From Holdemania massiliensis (GTDB lineage: Bacteria > Bacillota_I > Bacilli_A > Erysipelotrichales > Erysipelotrichaceae), in NCBI RefSeq assembly GCF_022440805.1, contig NZ_JAKNTK010000001.1:186001-250000 (forward strand): DNA of 64,000 nucleotides, written 5' to 3'. The notes beneath the pieces are model-generated. The model was not told the DNA's origin. It saw only the letters and a program-made list of their open reading frames with translations, and did no database searches. The translations under genes were made by a program, and so were the position numbers. Every line of letters begins with the position of its first letter. The first letter of the stretch is position 1. Positions 1-8,575 of this stretch are shown piece by piece.

Positions 1-771
1 CGTCAGATTAAAAAAATTGAGAATAAGCGGATGCAGCTGCGGCTGGCTGTGTACCCGGTGGCGAATGTGTTCGTGGCGGAAGCTTTGAAAGAAGCTTTGA
101 TGGAACGGCTGCATTATTATGTTCAGTCCGTAGCGATCTTAAGAGAACGGGAGTTGACGGAAATATCACGGGAGACAGTTGATTTTCTGATTTGTTTTGA
201 TGAAAGCGTTCCGGTTTCCGTTCCGGATTCAGTCCCTGTTCTGAAAATCGATTACTATCTCAACAACAATGATTATGATGCTCTCTATCAGAACATGATC
301 CAGCCGTCGCTTCAATATGAAACGCCTTTTTCATCGCTGAGCCGGGATGATATTTATCTGGACGCTCATTTTTCTGATGTGGAACAATTAAAAAAGACGT
401 TAATCAGCTTTTATCTTGAAGAATTGGATCAACAGTGGCTGGCCTACTTACTGTATCGGAAATTTCTTCATTTGGATTGGCTGATATTGGACGAAACGTT
501 GAACATTCTTCTGTTTACATCCGAAAAAAGACGGATGATGACGAAATTGTTTTATCTGGTGAAACCTTTGCCTATAAAAAATAAGAAGATTAAACGGATT
601 TATTTTTTTGTTATCCGGACTGACGGCGATCCAATTCGATTAAATACGGCAGAAATGCTGATTCGCTGCATGACGGAGGGACAGCCCCGAATTTTGAAGG
701 ATGAAGCAGATAACCTGCTGGATCCTTATGAATATTATATCCATCAGCGGAAAGTTAAAATCAGCGGATGA
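1..771 (+). CDS. C-terminal part of a PRD/Mga-type transcriptional regulator (5' end outside window)
   Basis: The reading frame is open from the first base, so the start codon lies upstream; 256 residues are visible. No helix-turn-helix is seen in this part. The opening stretch (RLAVYPVANVFVAEALKEAL) has the alternating strand-helix look of the EIIB-like domain found in BglG/Mga-family regulators, and the last 100 residues could be an EIIA-like or PRD tail. These families couple sugar PTS phosphorylation to transcription. The assignment rests on fold-like pattern and length rather than a signature motif. It is followed by a hairpin terminator, so it is probably the last gene of its transcript. 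Confidence 0.4.
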   Translation, partial: RQIKKIENKRMQLRLAVYPVANVFVAEALKEALMERLHYYVQSVAILRERELTEISRETVDFLICFDESVPVSVPDSVPVLKIDYYLNNNDYDALYQNMIQPSLQYETPFSSLSRDDIYLDAHFSDVEQLKKTLISFYLEELDQQWLAYLLYRKFLHLDWLILDETLNILLFTSEKRRMMTKLFYLVKPLPIKNKKIKRIYFFVIRTDGDPIRLNTAEMLIRCMTEGQPRILKDEADNLLDPYEYYIHQRKVKISG

Positions 772-812
772 GGGGAACGGAGAACGAAAGTCATAATCTA
801 AAGTCAGCAAAT

Positions 813-858
813 AAAACAGAAATGCTCATATTAGTTTGATCATCTCTGTTTTCTTTTC
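813..858 (+). terminator. Terminator after the partial regulator
   Basis: Arms AAAACAGA and TCTGTTTT (813-820, 845-852) close a 24-base loop and are followed by CTTTTC. It sits about 40 bases after the stop codon of the first gene. The loop is long, so efficiency is uncertain. Confidence 0.5.
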
Positions 859-998
859 ACTTTGATAATTGCTTATACGTTTTCTTTTTATTAAGATAAA
901 GTGAAAAACATAGCGTACTCTTAAAAAATGAAGCAGATGTATCATTGTTGAACACGATGCTTTCCTCCTTGGGAGAATAACTGAATGATTAAGTATAC

Positions 999-1544
999 TT
1001 AATAGGAGAATGGGACAAGATTAGAATTGAAATTTTCCAAGGAAAGCCAAAATTGTTTGATGTCCAGAGAGCTTGTATAGTAAACCGCTTCAACGAGTTG
1101 AGTTTGTTCTGCCACTATTTTCTGCTTGATGACAAGGATTGTCGGTTTTCCATGATAGTGAAACTGGGCAGAGGTCAGGAAATACAGGGTTTCATGATTG
1201 CTCAGATAAAGGCCGGTGCTGTTGATTGCGGGGAATTCTCTGTTGGCCAAAAGCATGCCATCGTAACGGAAGCCATTTCTTGAAACAGGAGTTAAGCTGT
1301 GGATAAAGGTATCAATTTTATTCTCCTGATCCACCAGAAAAGCGAAATGATGATAATCTGACTCCTCAAGATTTTTATAAAAATTTTGATTTCTGACATA
1401 TCGTTGATAAGCATCCAAGTTTAGTCTGGAAAGATCATCAACAAAAAGTGTGTTTTGAAAGGGAGTTAAAAACAGATAAGCGGTCACTGTCAGCAAGAGA
1501 AAAGGAATTATCTTTCGTAATGCCTTGATCATACGCTTCATCAT
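999..1544 (-). CDS. Hypothetical protein with one N-terminal membrane segment
   Basis: This is a 181-residue protein I do not recognise. A longer frame exists, but the start at 1544 is chosen because AAAGGAG lies just upstream of the ATG-ATG pair. A basic N-terminus (KRMIKALRK) precedes one hydrophobic segment (about residues 12-30), so it is probably anchored with the rest outside the cell. The remainder is a mixed soluble domain rich in aromatic residues, without cysteines or obvious catalytic motifs. It is transcribed divergently from rapZ and stands alone. Confidence 0.6.
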   Translation of the reverse strand: MMKRMIKALRKIIPFLLLTVTAYLFLTPFQNTLFVDDLSRLNLDAYQRYVRNQNFYKNLEESDYHHFAFLVDQENKIDTFIHSLTPVSRNGFRYDGMLLANREFPAINSTGLYLSNHETLYFLTSAQFHYHGKPTILVIKQKIVAEQTQLVEAVYYTSSLDIKQFWLSLENFNSNLVPFSY

Positions 1545-1792
1545 TTTCACTCCTTTAAAAAAATTATACAAAGAAAACGGAAGAATAGAAAGGCCGGATT
1601 GTGCCTGGAAAGACTGCGTGAAGCGTTTGTTTCTGCTTCCTTGGATCACCCTTGGTTCCGACAAGGATAAACAGAAATCGGGCAAAAGCAAACATTGAAT
1701 TGATGACAGGACATACGATAGAAAAGATAGATTCTCTGTATGCTGAAAAACGGCGGGGAAAAGTCAGATTGAGAAAAACAAGGGGTTCACGA

Positions 1793-1821
1793 TTGAGAAC
1801 CGCCAGGGGCTGTGGTAAAAT
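1793..1821 (+). promoter_or_regulatory. Sigma-A promoter of the rapZ-yvcK-whiA operon
   Basis: TTGAGA (1793-1798) and TAAAAT (1816-1821) are separated by 17 bases, and the start codon of rapZ follows 28 bases later with the ribosome site AAGAGGTG between. Confidence 0.7.
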
Positions 1822-1849
1822 ACAGCTAACAAAACAAGAGGTGATCGAG

Positions 1850-2713
1850 ATGAAGAAAAAGCGTGTTATCCTGGTCAGCGGGATGTCCGGAGCGGGCAAA
1901 ACGAGTGCGACCAGCGTTTTGGAAGATATGGGATATCACTGCATCGACCAGTTCCCGGTTCAGCTGTTAAGTCTGTTGGTGGATCTGATCGAAAACAGTA
2001 CCGATCCGCGCTATTCGTATTTAGCGCTGGCAACGTCCGCAAAAGATTTTCCGGAATTCCTCAAAGCTTTTGAAGGTGAGGACATGGATGTGCGCGTCCT
2101 GTTTCTGGATGCTTCCAATGAAGAACTGCTGCACCGCTATAAATCGACGCGGCGGACGCATCCGCTTTTAATCTCCAACGCTTGCAATACGCTGGAGGAA
2201 GCGATCAGCGTGGAGCGGCAGATGTTCCAGAATTATAAAGATACCGCTTTTCTGTTAGTTGACACGACGTTCTTAAAAGCGTCGGAACTGAAACAGAAGA
2301 TCGAGAAGTATTTTTCATTGAGCAGCGCGCCGGTCTTTTCGATCAGCTTCATCTCATTTGGCTACAAGCATGGCGTACCGCTGGACGCGGATCTGATGAT
2401 TGATGTGCGTTTTCTGCCCAATCCGTATTGGGAAGTGGAGCTTCGGCCGTATTCCGGTGATGATCCGCAGGTCTATCATTATGTAATGGATAAACCGGAA
2501 ACTCAGGAGTTCATCAAACGTCTGCTGGAATTCCTCGATTATGCGTTTACTGAATATGTCAAGGAAGGCAAGAATCATTTCACCGTGGCGATTGGCTGTA
2601 CCGGCGGTCAGCATCGCTCTGTTTCGATCACGAATTTCCTGTATGACCACTATAAAATTCAATATAACTGTTATAAAGAACACCGCGATAAGCGGGGATT
2701 AGATGAACAATAG
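1850..2713 (+). CDS. rapZ: RapZ-family RNase adapter / nucleotide-binding protein
   Basis: The product is 287 residues, the usual size for RapZ/YvcJ. A Walker A motif (GMSGAGKTS) sits at residues 9-17, and the family's C-terminal signature GCTGGQHRSVSI is present near residue 255. In E. coli RapZ directs RNase E to GlmZ and controls glucosamine-6-phosphate synthase; in Firmicutes YvcJ is a nucleotide-binding protein tied to competence. The start is set by AAGAGGTG ahead of the ATG; an upstream in-frame ATG at 1652 would add 66 residues of unrelated sequence. It overlaps yvcK by 11 bases, so the two are translationally coupled. Confidence 0.95.
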   Translation: MKKKRVILVSGMSGAGKTSATSVLEDMGYHCIDQFPVQLLSLLVDLIENSTDPRYSYLALATSAKDFPEFLKAFEGEDMDVRVLFLDASNEELLHRYKSTRRTHPLLISNACNTLEEAISVERQMFQNYKDTAFLLVDTTFLKASELKQKIEKYFSLSSAPVFSISFISFGYKHGVPLDADLMIDVRFLPNPYWEVELRPYSGDDPQVYHYVMDKPETQEFIKRLLEFLDYAFTEYVKEGKNHFTVAIGCTGGQHRSVSITNFLYDHYKIQYNCYKEHRDKRGLDEQ

Positions 2714-3674
2714 ACCGTTGAAAGTGGTCGTCATCGGCGGCGGGCATGGCCAGTCGGTCATTCTGCGCGGCATTAAGTTTATTCAGGATATTCAGATTTC
2801 AGCGATCGTCACCGTAGCGGATGACGGCGGCAGTACCGGCCGGCTGCGTCGTCAGTTTCATATCCCGGCGATGGGGGATATTCGCGCCGTTCTGATTGCT
2901 TTGGCTGAATCAGAAACGTTATTGAAAAATCTTATGGAATACCGGTTTGAAGGCGAAGCGGATCCAGAACAGGAAGATCAGGGTGTGATGGGACATAATC
3001 TCGGCAACCTGATTCTGACAGCGTTAACGCAAAGCTGCGGAAGCTTTCTGGAAAGCATCGGGATCTTGTCCAAGGTGCTGAATGTGCGCGGCGATATCAT
3101 CCCGGCGACAACGCAGGTGATCACGCTGTTTGCCCGCATGGCAGACGGAACGATTGTCCGCGGGGAGTCCAACATTCCGAATATGAATAACCGGATCGAT
3201 ACCGTGTTTTACCAGGAAACGGTCAAAGCTTCGGAAAAGGCTGTCCATGCGATTCAGGAAGCGGATCTGATCGTTTACGGGATCGGCAGCATTTTCACCA
3301 GTATCCTGCCGAATCTGATCATTCCGGAAATTGCCGAAGCGATTCATCAATCGCACGCTTACGGCGTTTACCTGTGCAATGCGATGAGTCAGCCAGGGGA
3401 AACGGATGATTTTACGATGGAAGATCATGTCGACGCCCTGATTCGTCATGGCGCTAAAATTAATGAAGTACTGTTTGCCCAGGATCCGATACCAGAAACA
3501 ATTTTAACCCGCTATGCGGCTGAGGGTGGAAGACCGGTTAAAATGGTTCAGGATCAGCATGCCTATCAGGTCACTCCGACGTCCCTACTGGATTTCAGCG
3601 ATGAGCTCGTCCGCCATGATGCCGATAAAATCCGCCGCAGCATGCAGCAGCTGTTAGCGAAAATGAAGGAGTAA
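2703..3674 (+). CDS. yvcK: YvcK/CofD-like gluconeogenesis factor
   Basis: This 323-residue protein belongs to the YvcK family (CofD-like fold, binds UDP-sugars), needed for growth on gluconeogenic carbon sources and for cell shape in Bacillus. Family motifs are clear: VADDGGSTGRLR (about residues 41-52) followed by MGDIRAVLIAL, and GHNLGNL near residue 98. The N-terminal glycine loop reads GGGHGQS where most relatives have GGGTGLS. It lies between rapZ and whiA, an order conserved across Firmicutes, with an 11-base overlap upstream and a 2-base gap downstream. Confidence 0.95.
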   Translation: MNNRPLKVVVIGGGHGQSVILRGIKFIQDIQISAIVTVADDGGSTGRLRRQFHIPAMGDIRAVLIALAESETLLKNLMEYRFEGEADPEQEDQGVMGHNLGNLILTALTQSCGSFLESIGILSKVLNVRGDIIPATTQVITLFARMADGTIVRGESNIPNMNNRIDTVFYQETVKASEKAVHAIQEADLIVYGIGSIFTSILPNLIIPEIAEAIHQSHAYGVYLCNAMSQPGETDDFTMEDHVDALIRHGAKINEVLFAQDPIPETILTRYAAEGGRPVKMVQDQHAYQVTPTSLLDFSDELVRHDADKIRRSMQQLLAKMKE

Positions 3675-3676
3675 GT

Positions 3677-4612
3677 ATGTCATTTACCACAGAAGTCAAA
3701 TCCGAAATTGCTCAGAATGAGCTGAAAACCTGTTGCCAGAAGGCGGAACTTTCTGCTTTGGTGCAGCTGTGTTCCAGCCTGACGATTAACGCTCAGGGCA
3801 TGTCGTTAATGATTAAGACGGAGAATGCCTCAACAGCGAAACGGATTCTTAAATTGTTGAAGGAAAACTATGCGGTTGAAACGGACTTATCCGTCATCAA
3901 AAAGATGAACTTAAAGAAAAATAACATCTATCGTTTACAGGTGCTGAATAAGACAACGGAAATTCTCAATGATCTGGGCTTGTTTACAGACCATGGCTTG
4001 CAGAATCACCCGACCCGCAAATTGGTTCAGAAGGAATGCTGTGCCAGAGCTTACTTGGCCGGTGCATTCATGGCGATGGGATCGGTCAATTCACCGCAAA
4101 AGACGAATTATCATCTGGAAATTGTCACCAATGATGAATCGCACGCCTTGTTCATTCAGAAGCTGATGCACAAATTTGATATGCCGGCCAAAGTGATTTC
4201 CCGCCGGACAGCGTATGTTGTGTATTTGAAAGCAGCCGATAAAATCGCGGATTTTCTGCGCTGTGTCGGGGCTTATGAAGCGTTGATGAAGTTTGAGGAT
4301 ATCCGCATCCATCGGGATTTCCGCAATAACCTGACGCGGCTGGATAATTGTGAAGTAGCCAATGAGATGAAAAGTCAGGCGGCAGCGAAGAAGCAGCTGG
4401 AGGATATCGCGCGGATTGAAAAAGCCGGACGGCTGCGGTTTCTCGATGAAAAGCTGAAAGCCGTGGCCCAGCTGAGGGTGCAGTATCCGGAAGCCAGTCT
4501 GAACGAATTGAGCGCGGAATATGAAAAACAGACGGGCGTTGCCATGTCCAAGTCCGGTATGAAGCATCGTTTCGGCAAGCTTCATGAAATTGCGGAGCAG
4601 CTTCCGGAATAA
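3677..4612 (+). CDS. whiA: DNA-binding protein WhiA
   Basis: This is a 311-residue WhiA homologue, of standard length. The N-terminal part is the homing-endonuclease-like fold, with the segment CCARAYLAGAFMAMGSVN around residues 115-132, and the C-terminus is the helix-turn-helix (LNELSAEYEKQTGVAMSKSG). WhiA acts in cell division and chromosome segregation in Firmicutes and in sporulation in actinomycetes. It is the third gene of the rapZ-yvcK-whiA operon, starting 2 bases after yvcK ends. Its start is preceded by AAGGAG within the end of yvcK. Confidence 0.95.
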   Translation: MSFTTEVKSEIAQNELKTCCQKAELSALVQLCSSLTINAQGMSLMIKTENASTAKRILKLLKENYAVETDLSVIKKMNLKKNNIYRLQVLNKTTEILNDLGLFTDHGLQNHPTRKLVQKECCARAYLAGAFMAMGSVNSPQKTNYHLEIVTNDESHALFIQKLMHKFDMPAKVISRRTAYVVYLKAADKIADFLRCVGAYEALMKFEDIRIHRDFRNNLTRLDNCEVANEMKSQAAAKKQLEDIARIEKAGRLRFLDEKLKAVAQLRVQYPEASLNELSAEYEKQTGVAMSKSGMKHRFGKLHEIAEQLPE

Positions 4613-4685
4613 GTCGTTCTTTCATCTCAAGACCCAAAGAATTCAGCATAAAAAAGCAAACTTTATCCATACTGCTAGAGAGGTG

Positions 4686-5219
4686 ATGGAGTTGGCTTTT
4701 TTTCTTTTGTTGATCCAGCTGACCGGTTTGTCCTGGAATTTAACCTATACGGCGGAAGAATGGAACTGTGATCAGGGACAGATCACGGTAGTGCTTCACG
4801 AACAATCGCTGCCGGTTACATTGTTTGATATTGAACTGACGGATACGGGGAAAATTCGAGCCTGTGAAATCCTCAATCAGGCCGCATCCGTAACCTTTGA
4901 AATTGATGATCACGTCGCCCAGACTACACCGCTTCCTGTTTGGTTGTTTGCGGATGGCGAGCTGGTTCAGCGTTTACTGGTTGAAGAAGGGGCAGCTACC
5001 ATTTCCATTTCCAATCCTGACTACACCTATGCTGCTCAGCTGCAGGCCGCTTCCTCAAAGCCGGTCATTGCCCGCAGTGCAGTCAGTTCGGTTGTGGAGT
5101 ATAACCGCCGGCGCGGTGAGGTAGGGCTGGCCTTTTTGTGCTTTGCGACCTCTGGCTTTTTGATCGTGTGGACATTCTCAGCCAGCATGCGGCGCCGTCG
5201 AAAGGAAAGAAATTCTTAA
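4686..5219 (+). CDS. Small membrane-anchored protein of unknown function
   Basis: This is a 177-residue protein with a hydrophobic N-terminus (LAFFLLLIQLTGLSWNL) that may be a signal sequence and a C-terminal membrane segment (about residues 145-165) followed by the basic tail RRRRKERN. That is the layout of a secreted domain held by a C-terminal anchor. The middle has a beta-rich look without recognised motifs. GGTG touches the ATG at 4686, so a TTG at 4692, with better spacing from AGAGAGGTG, may be the true start. The frame also extends back into whiA, which is unlikely to be used. Confidence 0.6.
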   Translation: MELAFFLLLIQLTGLSWNLTYTAEEWNCDQGQITVVLHEQSLPVTLFDIELTDTGKIRACEILNQAASVTFEIDDHVAQTTPLPVWLFADGELVQRLLVEEGAATISISNPDYTYAAQLQAASSKPVIARSAVSSVVEYNRRRGEVGLAFLCFATSGFLIVWTFSASMRRRRKERNS

Positions 5220-5289
5220 ATTTGATGTTAGAGTTGCAAAACTTTTCTCTTTTGCGTTCTTTTAGGATATAATGAAACCGGTGATAAAC

Positions 5290-5607
5290 ATGAGATTTTT
5301 AACGATGATTCTTACAGTTCTGCTGATCATCGCCTTTATCAGCATGGCCTGGCCGTTTATTTTGGCAATGCTGGTGATGTTGGTGGCCCTCGGCGTTTTC
5401 GGTTTGTTTCGGGTACGGAAGATGACGAAAACGATGAGCGATCAATGGGCATCGATGGATCAGAATCAGGATTCGATTTGGATTGATGAACAAACTCAGG
5501 ACAGCCCGTTTGAACAGCGGGTATCGCAGCCTGAGGTTTTTGAAGCGGAATATACTGAAAGAAGGACGGATGAGGATGGACGCCAGTCAGATACAAAGGG
5601 ACTTTGA
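5290..5607 (+). CDS. Small membrane protein of unknown function
   Basis: This is a 105-residue protein with a long hydrophobic N-terminal half (residues 2-42, probably two membrane segments) followed by an acidic, glutamine-rich cytoplasmic tail. An in-frame ATG at 5272 would add six residues. The later start is preferred because GGTGA lies at the right distance and TATAAT (5268-5273), a likely -10 box, overlaps the upstream ATG. It overlaps the next gene by 38 bases, which suggests co-transcription. Confidence 0.6.
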   Translation: MRFLTMILTVLLIIAFISMAWPFILAMLVMLVALGVFGLFRVRKMTKTMSDQWASMDQNQDSIWIDEQTQDSPFEQRVSQPEVFEAEYTERRTDEDGRQSDTKGL

Positions 5608-6490
5608 TCCCGTTACCGTAGATGATTACCCACTGATCCAGCGTTATTTAGCGCTGGCCCAGTATGAAGAAAGCAATCACAACTTAGTCAACATGATCCT
5701 ATGGATCGACTCTTACCCGCTGTTTAAGTGTCAGCATGAAAACTGGCTGCTGCTTTTGGGCGTGCATGAGGGAACGCTGTTCATTTATATGCCGCTGTGC
5801 CGGCCGGAATATTTCAAGGAAGCGATTCTGGCGGCAAAGGCGATCTTTGAGCGTTACCATCTGCCGTTTGTACTCAGCTGTTTCACCAAGGAGGCGGCGC
5901 AGTGGTTTGCGGATACTTTTCCCAACACTTGTCTGGAGGAAAACCGTGACAGTGCGGATTACGTCTACCTGTGTGAAAAGCTGAAAACCTTCGCGGGCAA
6001 GAAGCTGCAGAAAAAACGCAATCATTTGAATGCGTTTTATAAGGAGTACGAAGGCCGCTGGCAATACGAATCATTCAATAAAGACAATGTTGCAGAATGT
6101 GTGGAATTTTTGAAACAATGGCATGCTGACGACCCGGATGCGTTTCTGCAGGCAGAGCGACAGGGGGTATTCAGAATTTTATCCTTGTTCGGTCAGATTC
6201 CTTACCACGGAGGACTGATCCGCATCGATGGCCAGGTGAAAGCATTTGCAATCGGCTCCTGGCTGAGTGATCGGATGTGTCAGGAAAACATAGAAAAGGC
6301 CGATGATGAAATTCGCGGATTATATCAGGCAGTCATGAAAGAATGGCTGATCCATGAATTTGATCAGGCAGAATATGTCAATCGGGAAGATGATATGGGG
6401 CATGAGAATATCCGCCAGGCCAAGCTTGCCTATCATCCTGAGTTCTTAATTGAAAAATATCGACTTTGCGGAAAGGAGAATCAGCTATGA
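5570..6490 (+). CDS. DUF2156 / phosphatidylglycerol lysyltransferase-like domain protein
   Basis: This 306-residue protein resembles the DUF2156 family, the soluble GNAT-like half of lysylphosphatidylglycerol synthases, found alone in many Firmicutes. Typical features are the opening acidic region with DDYPLIQRYL, the central KKLQKKRNHLNAF basic helix near residue 145, and the C-terminal EYVNREDDMGHENIRQAKLAYHPEFLIEKYRL, which is characteristic of the family. There is no membrane segment, so it is not a complete lipid flippase-synthase; its acceptor is unknown. GAAGGA precedes the chosen ATG. Its TGA overlaps the next start (ATGA), so the two acyl-transfer-type genes are coupled. Confidence 0.8.
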   Translation: MRMDASQIQRDFDPVTVDDYPLIQRYLALAQYEESNHNLVNMILWIDSYPLFKCQHENWLLLLGVHEGTLFIYMPLCRPEYFKEAILAAKAIFERYHLPFVLSCFTKEAAQWFADTFPNTCLEENRDSADYVYLCEKLKTFAGKKLQKKRNHLNAFYKEYEGRWQYESFNKDNVAECVEFLKQWHADDPDAFLQAERQGVFRILSLFGQIPYHGGLIRIDGQVKAFAIGSWLSDRMCQENIEKADDEIRGLYQAVMKEWLIHEFDQAEYVNREDDMGHENIRQAKLAYHPEFLIEKYRLCGKENQL

Positions 6491-7401
6491 TCAGTAAAGC
6501 GCTGCCGCAGGAAAAAAAGACGATTTACGGAATCTGGAAACAGGTGTTTGCCGGCGATGACGGCGGCTATACAGATTATTTTTTCCGCACGCTTTACAAG
6601 CCGGAAAATACGCTGGTTCTCAAAGAATCCGGAAATATTGTATCAACGCTGATGCGGATTCCGCATGCGATCATGCTGAATGGCCGGATCGTGCAGACTT
6701 CTATGATTCTGGGGGTAGCAACACTGCCGTCCTACCGTAAGCGCGGCTGTATGCATGAGCTGATGAATGATGTACTGGATGAGGTCGAACATCGTGAACT
6801 GGTGACGCTGATCCAGGCTTATAATCCATCCATGTATATTCAGTTTGGTTTTGAGATGGTGTATTACCGCAGACGTTATACGGTTCAGCGTTCTCAAATT
6901 CCAACTTGCAGCAATGAGGGACTGACCTATAAAATTAAATCAGAAGATCTGCTTGAGGTGTATACGACGTATGTCCGTCGGTTTGATGGATTCTATCTGC
7001 GCACGAAAGAGGATTTTGATCATCTGCAGGAGGAGTGCAATGCTGAGGGCGGTAAGCTGATTGCCTATTACGATCAGAACAAGCAGATTCAGGGCTATGC
7101 CTCTTTATATCAGACAGCTCAGGGGATTGAAGTGCGGGAATGCATTTATCTCAACAGTGTGGCGTTGTTTAAATTACTGAATCTGGCGCTTCAGCTGAAG
7201 AATGAAATCCTTGTGCATACGACAGCCGATGAACATTTAGAGAAGATTATCAAAGATGTAACCTGGCAGGATTATGGTTTTACCATGGCGCGGGTGAATG
7301 ATTACGATTTGTTCAACCGGCTTTACGGTACCACAGTGGCTTCACCGAAAGAGGCTTTTGCGCTCAGTGGAAAACCGTTGTTTATGCACGAATATGCCTG
7401 A
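6487..7401 (+). CDS. Eis-like GNAT family N-acetyltransferase
   Basis: This is a 304-residue acetyltransferase. The acetyl-CoA loop is seen in VATLPSYRKRGCMHELMNDVL (about residues 77-97), matching the V-x-x-x-x-R-x-x-G pattern. Length and the second C-terminal half (residues 150-304) fit the Eis-like two-GNAT-domain proteins that acetylate amines. The substrate cannot be told. AAAGGAG precedes the ATG, which overlaps the stop of the DUF2156 gene by four bases, so the pair forms a small operon. Confidence 0.8.
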   Translation: MISKALPQEKKTIYGIWKQVFAGDDGGYTDYFFRTLYKPENTLVLKESGNIVSTLMRIPHAIMLNGRIVQTSMILGVATLPSYRKRGCMHELMNDVLDEVEHRELVTLIQAYNPSMYIQFGFEMVYYRRRYTVQRSQIPTCSNEGLTYKIKSEDLLEVYTTYVRRFDGFYLRTKEDFDHLQEECNAEGGKLIAYYDQNKQIQGYASLYQTAQGIEVRECIYLNSVALFKLLNLALQLKNEILVHTTADEHLEKIIKDVTWQDYGFTMARVNDYDLFNRLYGTTVASPKEAFALSGKPLFMHEYA

Positions 7402-7462
7402 GTCCAAAATACTATGAATATCAAAGAACTGATAAAAAGGTGGATGCAGCCATCAGTGATCA

Positions 7463-7843
7463 ATGTATAAGCGTAGATATGCCGTTCCGGTCGATGCTTT
7501 GCTTCAGATTGGAGTTCTGAGTAAGGAGAAATACAAGGAGTGGCAGTTTGGCCGTGTGGATTATTTAGAACGTGTGTGCAATACGAATTTAAGTAAGCTT
7601 AGTTTAATCTTGCATGAAATTCGCGTTTATGCTCGCAAAAATCAGCTGAAGCCTTCAGTGAGTGATTATAAGCAATGGGGAAATAAGAATAAGAAAATAT
7701 CACTTCGTTTCAGCAAGTATGGAAATCCAGAAATTGAAAAACAATATTCTACGCTTTATGTTGATGTGAAACGAATTGGACAACTGAAAGAAATGAAGCA
7801 GAAGGAAGCAGATGTTTCGGATATTCAAGTCAAGGATGAATGA
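7463..7843 (+). CDS. Conserved hypothetical protein
   Basis: This is a 126-residue basic, soluble protein that I recognise only as a type of uncharacterised protein common in gut Firmicutes (pattern RRYAVPVDALLQIGVLSKEKYKEW, then YLERVC, then LRFSKYG). It is lysine-rich and lacks a signal sequence or membrane segment. No good ribosome site sits directly ahead of the ATG; AAAGGTGG lies about 23 bases upstream. It opens an AT-rich stretch with eroded genes, so it may have been acquired. Confidence 0.55.
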   Translation: MYKRRYAVPVDALLQIGVLSKEKYKEWQFGRVDYLERVCNTNLSKLSLILHEIRVYARKNQLKPSVSDYKQWGNKNKKISLRFSKYGNPEIEKQYSTLYVDVKRIGQLKEMKQKEADVSDIQVKDE

Positions 7844-7972
7844 TAAGAAAACCTTGAATATCAAAAATTAATGTTCTAAAAAAGATATATCATTTAGGAA
7901 TTAAGAAAAAGAGATATGGGATTTCAAAGATACAGGGACAGATAAGCCGGTATATTCCTATAAAGCTTTTCC

Positions 7973-8068
7973 TTAATTTTTTCTTGGATAATATTTTTGC
8001 AGTTCGCGATGTTCTGTGGCTAATTATTAAGCTGTGCTCAGGATCAATGACTCTTTGTTATATTTTAC
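7973..8068 (-). pseudogene. Remnant of a RelE-type toxin C-terminus
   Basis: Read on the minus strand just after the antitoxin gene, one frame gives VKYNKESLILSTA, two stops, then LATEHRELQKYYPRKN and a stop. The pattern (D/E-x-L-I-L ... GHRREIYK-like end) resembles the last 30 residues of RelE/ParE toxins, which normally follow this antitoxin type directly. The N-terminal two thirds are absent. The call is a visual match of a short degenerate stretch. Confidence 0.3.
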
Positions 8069-8088
8069 TGTCGGATGAATGCCGCATT

Positions 8089-8313
8089 TTATAAATTTAA
8101 TTCCTGCCATAGTTTGGCAATGGGTTCGCTTTTCTTATTATTCTTCACATACTCTTCGTAGGCTTTTTCTGTAACTGCGATATCGAATTCATCTTCAATT
8201 TTTTCAAATAAGGCTTTTTTGAATGCTTCATCCAAAGTCATTTCATGCAATGTTGCATAACGATCAGCTAATCTTCGTTCTTCATCATTCATATGAATTG
8301 AGAATTCCATCAT
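8089..8313 (-). CDS. RelB/DUF6290-type antitoxin, apparently orphan
   Basis: This 74-residue protein begins MEFSIHMNDEERRLADRYATLHEMTLDEAFKKALFEKIEDEFD after the first Met, the layout of DUF6290/RelB-like antitoxins: a ribbon-helix-helix N-terminus that binds DNA and a C-terminal helix that covers the toxin. The start follows AGAGGTG by five bases. In relatives a RelE-type toxin follows directly; here no intact toxin frame exists, only a degenerate tail at 7973-8068. The gene keeps a good promoter, so it may still be expressed, perhaps as an anti-addiction antitoxin. Confidence 0.7.
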   Translation of the reverse strand: MMEFSIHMNDEERRLADRYATLHEMTLDEAFKKALFEKIEDEFDIAVTEKAYEEYVKNNKKSEPIAKLWQELNL

Positions 8314-8333
8314 TATCACCTCTTTTCGACTCT

Positions 8334-8363
8334 GTTATAATTTATATTTAGTATAGTTGTCAA
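8334..8363 (-). promoter_or_regulatory. Promoter of the antitoxin gene
   Basis: On the minus strand TTGACA (8363-8358) is followed after 18 bases by TATAAC (8339-8334), or after 17 bases by TTATAA. The start codon lies 20 bases downstream. Confidence 0.65.
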
Positions 8364-8407
8364 GTTAAGCAATTTTTTCTTTAAAACTTAGGTAAAAAAT
8401 AAAGGAG

Positions 8408-8575
8408 TTGTTGATAGAGAATGTCCAGGGTTATTTGATTGTTACTCACAATCCGCAATTAATTGAATACTTTGATCATGTTATTTTCTTAGACAAAGGT
8501 CAGAAAGTCTTTGAAGGCAGTGTTGAGGACTTTGTAGAAAGTGTCTATTATGAGCGCTGGCAGGTTCATAATTGA
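8408..8575 (+). pseudogene. C-terminal fragment of an ABC transporter ATPase
   Basis: The frame reads LLIENVQGYLIVTHNPQL then IEYFDHVIFLDKGQKVFEGS and ends at TGA. This is the end of an ABC ATPase: the H-loop histidine in VTHN, then the typical 'DHVIFLDKGQKVFEG' switch-end segment. Walker A, signature and Walker B parts are missing, with stops in frame just upstream (8393). It is a truncated gene without the ATP site, in the AT-rich region next to the eroded toxin. Confidence 0.7.

Noticed and set aside
3024..3449. Minus-strand frame inside yvcK
   Set aside because: Antisense to a well-supported gene; no start signals.
4152..4670. Minus-strand frames inside whiA
   Set aside because: Antisense to whiA with low-complexity, proline and serine-rich translation and no ribosome site.
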